Assembly (NCBI GenBank): GCA_964019135.1
Contig: OZ025260.1
Coordinates: forward strand, 12,828,254-12,892,253
DNA length: 64,000 nucleotides
Source: Arenicola marina
Lineage: Eukaryota; Annelida; Polychaeta; Arenicolidae
Direction of reading: 5' to 3'
Part shown: piece by piece, positions 37,923 to 49,900 of the stretch
Numbering within the stretch: position 1 is the stretch's first letter
Layout of the letters: the number at the start of each line of letters is the position of its first letter
Position numbers and translations under genes: made by a program
The notes under the pieces: generated by a model
What the model was told of the DNA's origin: nothing
Databases searched by the model: none
Seen by the model: only the letters and a program-made list of their open reading frames with translations

Positions 37923-40900
37923 TTAAGAGCACATCCCTTGCCGAATGCTGAGGACAAGCGATCCGCTGGGTCCGAACGTGCAACGTGACGTCATCAGCTG
38001 GTTGGAGAGGACGTACGAGAAGGTCATCGTCTCCCGGACAGCGCCGTTCAAGGTCAAAAGAGCATCGTCGCTTTCGCGAGTGATGGATGAGACTCGTTGC
38101 GGAGACATGGGCACCCATTTGTCCAGCTCTCCCAGCAATAGAAGCGACTTGTCGCTGGAAGATAAACGGAAATAATCTTCATTTACCACAATCTATTGAT
38201 GCAACGAAATAAAATATTGTTGTTTTTAGGCCACCTTTGTCGTACCAACCTCCTGGGACAATGTCATTGGGCTTGGAGTGACATACATTGGTGTTGTATA
38301 GGCAGTTTTTTTGTACACCCAAGGGCTAAACAGGATTTTTTGAAACTCCCGGGACGATGAAGTATGGAAGGTTGGAACATGCACCATATATGATGGCTGG
38401 GCACAGATTCGAACCTGAGACCTGGTGATCTGTTGTCTAATGCGCTAAGCATTACACCAGAGAGACCCTCTAATACCAACACGACCTAGGCCCTACCCAA
38501 GGTGCAAAACCGGGGTTGTGTAGTGGAGACAGAATTTGGATCGACTGCACTTAGTCAGCACCAGGGGCTGAGTGTCCGAGAAGTCTGCAGTCCGACGACT
38601 GGCGTCTCCGTATTGGAAGACGACATTCACTAACGTCTGAAGGCAATAGAAACATTCTGCAATATGAACGTCAAACACATAGAAACAACTGGAGCAGTAA
38701 ACATAATGAAACGTATACATCCCCACACTGTAGAATCTTGCGCTGTGCCTAAAGATCTAGAATAACACCCTTTTAGTTTGCAAGGTAACCCTTAACCTCG
38801 TAATCAATACTTGTCAATTCTCGAATGATGCAAGATATCTATGTACATATATTTACGCCACATGTTCCCATTGTCTCTTCTATCAAACACTGTAGATGGC
38901 ATTTATTAATATTTATTCAACATGACCATAGTACAAGTCGGATCTTTGTATTGAGCCCGTTTCGTAATTTGAAAAGACGAGCTCACAATTCCAACGTCGG
39001 AGGGAATGACGGAGATTTTGTTGGCGATGTCAGCGGCCAGAATGATGCCAAAGCGTAATCCCGATATATCGGAGAACGTGGACCACAGCTGTCCCTTGAA
39101 GTCCTGATACGCCGCCTGAAAATATATGTGACGCATTGATGTCAAATGAGTGCCAAGGAGAACTATGGATATGAATTGGTGTTTTAGTCCGCGCTATGCT
39201 CACAATGCTAGAACTAGACCCAATGGCTCGCAAATTAGGTTGGGTCAGACACCAAATGGCAGGGCTCGAATCCAGGACCCGTCAATCTGTTGCTGATCAC
39301 GCAACTGAGCCAGAGAGGCGCCCCGAAATACGAATACACGAAACGATTTGATGTTTTAGGCCGCTTTTGTGCACACCAGGGCTACACTGGGCCAAGGAAG
39401 CTTCCGGAAGGATGAATGATGAATGGGTGAGATCTGCCCCACATTAGGTGCCCGGGCCCGGAGTTAAACGTGGCAGGCTAACGACTACAATTCTTTAATA
39501 TAACAGGAACAGTCAATTTTTATCGTATTGCAATTGCGAAAAAAAGTGTGTTGATATACACCTATGTATATTTCTACACATTAACAGATCAGCGACACTT
39601 GATCGTCATTAAGATGGCCTTGACCACCTCAAAGCAATACCTCTGTTAAAGACAATCTGGTTAGCCAGGAATGGCGTTTGGCAGAGCTGTGCTGTGTCGA
39701 CCCACTGTGTCGACCGGCTTAACCATAACAGCGATACAAATTGGCTGCATACCTTAGTCAATGTACCAAACCCAGGCAAGTGCAACTTTACAAGACTACC
39801 ATTAGTGGGCAGCACCGGAATATAACCCCAAATCCGCAAAGCAGTCAATAATGTATCAATATCCGGGTTATGCCACTAGAAAAATATATATATTAAATCA
39901 ATTGACATCTGCAAGCCAGACCCCAATGAGGTAATTTACCCTGTCCATGGTATATGGGCTGAAAGGCTCGTTGTAAAAGCCAACCAGTTTATACCGGTTT
40001 TACAATAAAGACATATATAGTGGGATTCACCGCTCTGTGTTATCAACTTCTATAAAAGTAACTGCGACACCTGAGGTTATGTTAACCAAAACCCAGAGTG
40101 CCCAGCTTACATGCGTAAATAATCATATATCATTTACACCCGGTTAAAACCCACAAAATCCTAGCTGGCCATTACATTTTAAGTATTGAACAGATATGCC
40201 TAATATAACTGGTGGATTGATATTACATAGATTTTGTACATGGGCGCTGTAAATACTGCCAGCCAGTAAAACCGTAGGACATAAATGTAGCTGTAGATCA
40301 CCCTTATGATAGTAAACCACCATATTCAATGGCCCACAATCAATTAATTAAAATTCTACAGCACAATCAAATATCTGGCGAAACAACAAAATATGAACCC
40401 ACAAATAGTCTATAGATTCTCGGTATATGTTGAATAATTCTTGATAGCAGTACTTATTCCCAGAATATAGAAATATAAATCCACTCCACCTTATAAGCTT
40501 ATCATGCGAGCCTGCACAACGAAAAATAACTTAGGAAAACCGTAATGACGGCTGTACCACGTGTTTCACAAGCACCCCATTTCATCCGACCCAGAACTAA
40601 GCCTGATAGTGATACATAAATTCTCACAGCAGATACACATGGGAACACACACAGTAAAAACATACAACAGTAAAGCATGGCATTTAAGGTGCTCATCGGG
40701 AGTTGTGGCCGAATTCTTAGCGTACATGTTCTTTCTCTGGATCCTCAGCAGCAAGTGACGCTGTGAGAACCAACGGAATCTGGCGCACCGGTAGCCCGCG
40801 AACCCCGCACCAAATTAACTTTAATAAACTAATTTGCCGAAAAAAGGAAAAATTTGATTGACTTAAAGAAGATTTGGACATTAGGGCGTCGTAGATGATG

Positions 40901-43900
40901 GCTATATATCGAGATTTCACACGGTGTAAGCATACTTACCATGGCAATCTGTTTATCCATGGCCATGGTAGGGCGGGACGGCTTGAGCAACAGCCCATCA
41001 GCATTACAGGACCTAAAAGTGGCAATTGTAAACCCGTCCAACCATCTTTGAATGAAGACACCAACGATAGATAGCGAAAAAGGTCGGGGAAGCAAACGTA
41101 TCTCTTCGTATGTTTCGCCGGTGATTTAAAGACTGCGGGATTCGGGAAAAGCACAGCGCAGTTAACAGCACCAGTAAACTTCAAACTTACTGTTCGTTTA
41201 AGAGCCTACTAGAGCCAGAGAAGAACCTTTCCGCCGTGAATATCAGAAAATACCGTGTAACACTTTCCAAACTGAGATGTTCAGATCATAGCTAGGTCCA
41301 ACAGGAGTATCACCTTCTATGTCTATGTGAGTATTACAAGGGTCTGCGCCAGAGACTCCTGCCAGAAGCTGCTAATTGTTCATATTTTCAACTTTAAGAA
41401 CGAGTGATGCCACTCTGCCTAACAGGATAGGTCGCTTTATTTACAAGGTACGCCTTTTATATGAGAACTGTGTGATGAAATAGTCTTTCTCGTTGACGTT
41501 GTTTGTATTATCTATACACCATGGGCCTGAGGACATGAAGTACAATAAAGAGTTACTTACTAACGATCGTTTGGCTTCCAGGTATATACCAAAAGGAATC
41601 ACACAGTTTACCTTTTAGTCGTTTAGGGCTCCGAGTATATAAAATCTCAGTTCTCTAGCGCGGAGATTTAACGGCAATTTTAGGCTGTCTGACTCTTCTT
41701 GAATCGCTCATATTTGACTACATGTAGCGGTCGCTATATCCATTAAGCCTTTGTTATTGTATTATTAAGTAGCTAATTGGCTCACTTCATGATGAGCTTG
41801 GGGTCCGAGTAGCCGATCCGGTCGCTGGGGCCCACTGGACCCGTGCTCAGCGTGGCGACCACGGCCTGCAGGGCAGGGAATGGCTCGCTCAGGTCTGGAT
41901 CAGGCAAAGGAAGCAATATTACAGGTAGAAGGAACCAATACCGTGCTCAGCGTGGTGACCACGGCCTGCAGGGCAGGGAATGGCTCGCTCAGGTCTGGAT
42001 CAGGCAAAGGAAGCAACATTACAGGTAGAAGGAACCAATACTGTGCTCAGCGTGGCGACCACGGCCTGCAGGGCAGGGAATGGCTCGCTCAGGTCTGAAT
42101 CAGGCAAAGGAAGCAACATTACAGGTAGAAGGAACCAATACCGTGCTCAGCGCGGCGACCACGGCCTGCAGGGCAGGGAATGGCTCGCTCAGGTCTGGAT
42201 CAGGCAAAGGAAGCAACATTACAGGTAGAAGGAACCAATACCGTGCTCAGCGTGGTGACCACGGCCTGCAGGACAGGGGATGGCTCGCTCAGGTCTGGAT
42301 CAGGCAAAGGAAGCAACATTACAGGTAGAAGGAACCAATACCGTGCTCAGCGTGGCGACCACGGCCTGCAGGGCAGGGAATGGCTCGCTCAGGTCTGGAT
42401 CAGGCAAAGGAAGCAACATTTCAGGCAGAAGGAACCAATACCGTGCTCAGCGTGGCGACCACGGCCTGCAGGGCAGGGAATGGCTCGCTCAGGTCTGGAT
42501 CAGGCAAAGGAAGCAACATTACAGGTAGAAGGATCCAATACCGTGCTCAGCGTGGCGACCACGGCCTGCAGGGCAGGGAATGGCTCGCTCAGGTCTGGAT
42601 CAGGCAAAGGAAGCAACATTACAGGTAGAAGGAACCAATACCGTGCTCAGCGTGGTGACCACGGCCTGCAGGACAGGGAATGGCTCGCTCAGGTCTGGAT
42701 CAGGCAAAGGAAGCAACATTACAGGTAGAAGGAACCAATACCGTGCTCAGCGTGGCGACCACGGCCTGCAGGACAGGGGATGGCTCGCTCAGGTCTGGAT
42801 CAGGCAAAGGAAGCAACATTACAGGTAGAAGGAACCAATACCGTGCTCAGCGTGGCGACCACGGCCTGCAGGGCAGGGAATGGCTCGCTCAGGTCTGGAT
42901 CAGGCAAAGGAAGCAACATTTCAGGCAGAAGGAACCAATACCGTGCTCAGCGTGGCGACCACGGCCTGCAGGGCAGGGAATGGCTCGCTCAGGTCTGGAT
43001 CAGGCAAAGGAAGCAACATTACAGGTAGAAGGAACCAATACCGTGCTCAGCGTGGCGACCACGGCCTGCAGGGCAGGGAATGGCTCGCTCAGGTCTGGAT
43101 CAGGCAAAGGAAGCAACATTTCAGGCAGAAGGAACCAATACCGTGCTCAGCGTGGCGACCACGGCCTGCAGGGCAGGGAATGGCTCGCTCAGGTCTGGAT
43201 CAGGCAAAGGAAGCAACATTACAGGTAGAAGGAACCAATACCGTGCTCAGCGTGGCGACCACGGCCTGCAGGGCAGGGAATGGCTCGCTCAGGTCTGGAT
43301 CAGGCAAAGGAAGCAACATTACAGGTAGAAGGAACCAATACCGTGCTCAGCGTGGCGACCACGGCCTGCAGGGCAGGGAATGGGTCGCTCAGGTCTGGAT
43401 CAGGCAAAGGAAGCAACATTACAGGTAGAAGGAACCAATACTGTGCTCAGCGTGGCGACCACGGCCTGCAGGGCAGGGAATGGCTCGCTCAGGTCTGAAT
43501 CAGGCAAAGGAAGCAACATTACAGGTAGAAGGAACCAATACCGTGCTCAGCGCGGCGACCACGGCCTGCAGGGCAGGGAATGGCTCGCTCAGGTCTGGAT
43601 CAGGCAAAGGAAGCAACATTACAGGTAGAAGGAACCAATACCGTGCTCAGCGTGGTGACCACGGCCTGCAGGACAGGGGATGGCTCGCTCAGGTCTGGAT
43701 CAGGCAAAGGAAGCAACATTACAGGTAGAAGGAACCAATACCGTGCTCAGCGTGGCGACCACGGCCTGCAGGGCAGGGAATGGCTCGCTCAGGTCTGGAT
43801 CAGGCAAAGGAAGCAACATTTCAGGCAGAAGGAACCAATACCGTGCTCAGCGTGGCGACCACGGCCTGCAGGGCAGGGAATGGCTCGCTCAGGTCTGAAT

Positions 43901-46900
43901 CAGGCAAAGGAAGCAACATTACAGGTAGAAGGAACCAATACCGTGCTCAGCGCGGCGACCACGGCCTGCAGGGCAGGGAATGGCTCGCTCAGGTCTGGAT
44001 CAGGCAAAGGAAGCAACATTACAGGTAGAAGGAACCAATACCGTGCTCAGCGTGGTGACCACGGCCTGCAGGACAGGGGATGGCTCGCTCAGGTCTGGAT
44101 CAGGCAAAGGAAGCAACATTACAGGTAGAAGGAACCAATACCGTGCTCAGCGTGGCGACCACGGCCTGCAGGGCAGGGAATGGCTCGCTCAGGTCTGGAT
44201 CAGGCAAAGGAAGCAACATTTCAGGCAGAAGGAACCAATACCGTGCTCAGCGTGGCGACCACGGCCTGCAGGGCAGGGAATGGCTCGCTCAGGTCTGGAT
44301 CAGGCAAAGGAAGCAACATTACAGGTAGAAGGATCCAATACCGTGCTCAGCGTGGCGACCACGGCCTGCAGGGCAGGGAATGGCTCGCTCAGGTCTGGAT
44401 CAGGCAAAGGAAGCAACATTACAGGTAGAAGGAACCAATACCGTGCTCAGCGTGGTGACCACGGCCTGCAGGACAGGGAATGGCTCGCTCAGGTCTGGAT
44501 CAGGCAAAGGAAGCAACATTACAGGTAGAAGGAACCAATACCGTGCTCAGCGTGGTGACCACGGCCTGCAGGACAGGGGATGGCTCGCTCAGGTCTGGAT
44601 CAGGCAAAGGAAGCAACATTACAGGTAGAAGGAACCAATACCGTGCTCAGCGTGGCGACCACGGCCTGCAGGGCAGGGAATGGCTCGCTCAGGTCTGGAT
44701 CAGGCAAAGGAAGCAACATTTCAGGCAGAAGGAACCAATACCGTGCTCAGCGTGGCGACCACGGCCTGCAGGGCAGGGAATGGCTCGCTCAGGTCTGGAT
44801 CAGGCAAAGGAAGCAACATTACAGGTAGAAGGAACCAATACCGTGCTCAGCGTGGCGACCACGGCCTGCAGGGCAGGGAATGGCTCGCTCAGGTCTGGAT
44901 CAGGCAAAGGAAGCAACATTTCAGGCAGAAGGAACCAATACCGTGCTCAGCGTGGCGACGACGGCCTGCAGGGCAGGGAATGGCTCGCTCAGGTCTGGAT
45001 CAGGCAAAGGAAGCAACATTACAGGTAGAAGGAACCAATACCGTGCTCAGCGTGGCGACCACGGCCTGCAGGGCAGGGAATGGCTCGCTCAGGTCTGGAT
45101 CAGGCAAAGGAAGCAACATTACAGGTAGAAGGAACCAATACCGTGCTCAGCGTGGCGACCACGGCCTGCAGGGCAGGGAATGGGTCGCTCAGGTCTGGAT
45201 CAGGCAAAGGAAGCAACATTACAGGTAGAAGGAACCAATACTGTGCTCAGCGTGGCGACCACGGCCTGCAGGGCAGGGAATGGCTCGCTCAGGTCTGAAT
45301 CAGGCAAAGGAAGCAACATTACAGGTAGAAGGAACCAATACCGTGCTCAGCGCGGCGACCACGGCCTGCAGGGCAGGGAATGGCTCGCTCAGGTCTGGAT
45401 CAGGCAAAGGAAGCAACATTACAGGTAGAAGGAACCAATACCGTGCTCAGCGTGGTGACCACGGCCTGCAGGACAGGGGATGGCTCGCTCAGGTCTGGAT
45501 CAGGCAAAGGAAGCAACATTACAGGTAGAAGGAACCAATACCGTGCTCAGCGTGGCGACCACGGCCTGCAGGGCAGGGAATGGCTCGCTCAGGTCTGGAT
45601 CAGACAAAGGAAGCAACATTACAGGTAGAAAGAACCAATACCGTGCTCAGCGTGGTGACCACGGCCTGCAGGACAGGGGATGGCTCGCTCAGGTCTGGAT
45701 CAGGCAAAGGAAGCAACATTACAGGTAGAAGGAACCAATACTGTGCTCAGCGTGGCGACCACGGTCTGCAGGGAAGGGAATGGCTCGCTCAGGTCTGGAT
45801 CAGGCAAAGGAAGCAACATTACAGGTAGAAGGAACCAATACCGTGCTCAGCGCGGCGACCACGGCCTGCAGAGCAGGGAATGGCTCGCTCAGGTCTGGAT
45901 CAGGCAAAGGAAGCAACATTACAGGTAGAAGGAACCAATACCGTGCTCAGCGTGGCGACCACGGCCTGCAGGGCAGGGAATGGCTCGCTCAGGTCTGGAT
46001 CAGGCAAAGGAAGCAACATTACAGGTAGAAGGAACCAATACCGTGCTCAGCGTGGCGACGACGGCCTGCAGGGCAGGGAATGGCTCGCTCAGGTCTGGAT
46101 CAGGCAAAGGAAGCAACATTACAGGTAGAAGGAACAAATACCGTGCTCAGCGTGGCGACCACGGCCTGCAGGGCAGGGAATGGCTCGCTCAGGTCTGGAT
46201 CAGGCAAAGGAAGCAACATTTCAGGCAGAAGGAACCAATACCGTGCTCAGCGTGGCGACCACGGCCTGCAGGGCAGGGAATGGCTCGCTCAGGTCTGGAT
46301 CAGGCAAAGGAAGCAACATTACAGGTAGAAGGAACCAATACCATGCTCAGCGTGGCGACCACGGCCTGCAGGGCAGGGAATGGGTCGCTCAGGTCTGGAT
46401 CAGGCAAAGGAAGCAACATTACGGGTAGAAGGAACCAATACCGTGCTCAGCGTGGCGCCCACGGCCTGCAGGGCAGGGAATGGCTCGCTCAGGTCCGGAT
46501 CAGGCAAAGGAAGCAACATTACAGGTAGAAGGAACCAATACCGTGCTCAGCGTGGCGACCACGGCCTGCAGGGCAGGGAATGGCTCGCTCAGGTCTGGAT
46601 CAGGCAAAGGAAGCAACATTACAGGTAGAAGGAACCAATACCGTGCTCAGCGTGGCGACCACGGCCTGCAGGGCAGGGAATGGCTCGCTCAGGTTTGGAT
46701 CAGGCAAAGGAAGCAACATTACAGGTAGAAGAACCAATACCGTGCTCAGCGTGGCGACCACGGCCTGCAGGACAGGGGATGGCTCGCTCAGGTCTGGATC
46801 AGGCAAAGGAAGCAACATTACAGGTAGAAGGAACCAATACCGTGCTCAGCGTGGCGACCACGGCCTGCAGGGCAGGGAATGGGTCGCTCAGGTCTGGATC

Positions 46901-49900
46901 AGGCAAAGGAAGCAACATTTCAGGCAGAAGGAACCAATGCCGTGCTCAGCGTGGCGACCACGGCCTGCAGGGCAGGGAATGGCTCGCTCAGGTCTGGATC
47001 AGGCAAAGGAAGCAACATTACAGGTAGAAGGAACCAATACCGTGCTCAGCGTGGCGACCACGGCCTGCAGGGCAGGGAATGGCTCGCTCAGGTCTGGATC
47101 AGGCAAAGGAAGCAACATTTCAGGCAGAAGGAACCAATACCGTGCTCAGCGTGGCGACCACGGCCTGCAGGGCAGGGAATGGCTCGCTCAGGTCTGGATC
47201 AGGCAAAGGAAGCAACATTACAGGTAGAAGGAACCAATACCGTGCTCAGCGTGGTGACCACGGCCTGCAGGACAGGGGATGGCTCGCTCAGGTCTGGATC
47301 AGGCAAAGGAAGCAACATTACAGGTAGAAGGAACCAATACCGTGCTCAGCGTGGCGACCACGGCCTGCAGGGCAGGGAATGGGTCGCTCAGGTCTGGATC
47401 AGGCAAAGGAAGCAACATTACGGGTAGAAGGAACCAATACCGTGCTCAGCGTGGCGCCCACGGCCTGCAGGGCAGGGAATGGCTCGCTCAGGTCCGGATC
47501 AGGCAAAGGAAGCAACATTACAGGTAGAAGGAACCAATACCGTGCTCAGCGTGGCGACCACGGCCTGCAGGGCAGGGAATGGCTCGCTCAGGTCTGGATC
47601 AGGCAAAGGAAGCAACATTACAGGTAGAAGGATCCAATACCGTGCTCAGCGTGGCGACCACGGCCTGCAGGGCAGGGAATGGCTCGCTCAGGTCTGGATC
47701 AGGCAAAGGAAGCAACATTACAGGTAGAAGGAACCAATACTGTGCTCAGCGTGGCGACCACGGCCTGCAGGGCAGGGAATGGCTCGCTCAGGTCTGGATC
47801 AGGCAAAGGAAGCAACATTTCAGGTAGAAGGAACCAATACCGTGCTCAGCGTGGCGCCCACGGCCTGCAGGGCAGGGAATGGCTCGCTCAGGTCTGGATC
47901 AGGCAAAGGAAGCAACATTACAGGTAGAAGGAACCAATACCGTGCTCAGCGTGGCGACCACGGCCTGCAGGGCAGGGAATGGCTCGCTCAGGTCTGGATC
48001 AGGCAAAGGAAGCAACATTTCAGGCAGAAGGAACCAATACCGTGCTCAGCGTGGCGACCACGGCCTGCAGGGCAGGGAATGGCTCGCTCAGGTCTGGATC
48101 AGGCAAAGGAAGCAACATTACAGGTAGAAGGAACCAATACCGTGCTCAGCGTGGCGACCACGGCCTGCAGGGCAGGGAATGGCTCGCTCAGGTCTGGATC
48201 AGGCAAAGGAAGCAACATTTCAGGCAGAAGGAACCAATACCGTGCTCAGCGTGGCGACCACGGCCTGCAGGGCAGGGAATGGCTCGCTCAGGTCTGGATC
48301 ACGCAAAGGAAGCAACATTACGGGTAGAAGGAACCAATACCGTGCTCAGCGTGGCGACCACGGCCTGCAGGGCAGGGAATGGGTCGCTCAGGTCTGGATC
48401 AGGCAAAGGAAGCAAAATTACGGGTAGAAGGAACCAATACCGTGCTCAGCGTGGCGCCCACGGCCTGCAGGGCAGGGAATGGCTCGCTCAGGTCTGGATC
48501 AGGCAAAGGAAGCAACATTACAGGTAGAAGGAACCAATGCCAGGCTCAACAAGACACCAAGATAACTCAAAATTAGCGAAAAGGGTAAACATTAGGTAAC
48601 TACAATTATACTTTAACATCAAAATAATCCCTTTGCATTAAAATTTCAGAAAAACTCTTAAGCTATTAACTAGATGTAATGTCTACTACTTTCAAACCTA
48701 AGTTCTTTTTCGGTTGAACTATATTACGTTTCAGCAATCAGCTTTCAATACCAATTTTACAGTAGAATAGAATACTGGAATGGGCTCACAGTGACGAAAT
48801 GCTGGCGGCATATGTGCAAGTATGAAGCTAAGAAGAACCCTGTTCAGACGACTCACTGTAGACGTTGCCAGGTTGTATGGAAGTTGTCCAGAAGTTGTCC
48901 TTAAACGGCGCCAATCCCAAGGCATGGGCCAACATGGAGGACACTCCAATTTTCCATTGATCATTTCCGGGTTGGTAGTCATTGCTGACTCGTATCTATG
49001 AATAATAATAGGTTTATTTCATCTAAAAAAATAGTACATTACATATTCATGTTCAAACTGAGCAGAAGCGGTGCTTATATGCTCGTACAGGAAAAAGAAA
49101 AAGAACAAAAAGAAGACCCCCCCCCCCCTAAAAAAAAATCACTCAAATCAAACCAATCAATCAGTTTTACCAATGTTGACTTTGTCATTAAACCCGTTGG
49201 CGACTTGATATCGGTCTGAAAGAGTTTGCGTGCCTGCACTTGTTCCTGTTAATGACCTCCTTAATGGTGTTCTAGGTTTTAAATAAATTATTTTGATTCT
49301 GCTTAATTAAGTTCTGGTAATACAGTTTCACCGCATGTCTGATAGTAATAAGCAGCATGTTTTCATACTTCTTACATTCTTGCGTATAAGTATCATTCTT
49401 TTGCATTTCAGATAAAGTTTAACAACCTGTTACGAAAGGCTTCCTTATTTTAATTTGGATATTTTCTTTTACTACAAACTTTAATATATCTGGTCAAGTG
49501 TTCAGCTTATGTCGACAATCAGTAATGACACTGTTGATGAGGGATTTTTTCGATGAGGCCTTCTTTTTAAAGAAAATGACTTGCGACAAATGCATTCTAT
49601 ATCAAAAGAGTTTTACTCCCACATTATATTGCGCCCCCCAACCACTTAAACTATTTTATTAAACTTAAATTATTTTTTAATGACAGATATCGGCTTAATG
49701 GTGTTTGCCATTGACACATAATCCGACGCCAATTGGCTGGATCAGGTAGAGACCTGCGTGACGACCGGGATCTCGAGGCTGGTCAGCGCGTGGCGACATG
49801 GCGCCATACAGTACTGGATGGTGATCCCGCTCTTCCAGGCTCCGCCCCCCATCTGTCTCAGCCATTCCCTGCCCAGCGTTACGTTGCTAACAGTAACGGA

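Noticed and set aside
41843..48576. Dozens of overlapping 82- and 182-codon open frames (MARSGLDQAKEA...) as a repeat-protein gene
   Set aside because: The frames follow a 100-bp period on the strand opposite to paralogue B, restart every 100 bp and have no start context or flanking exons. The unit is fully explained as an amplified intron-exon junction.
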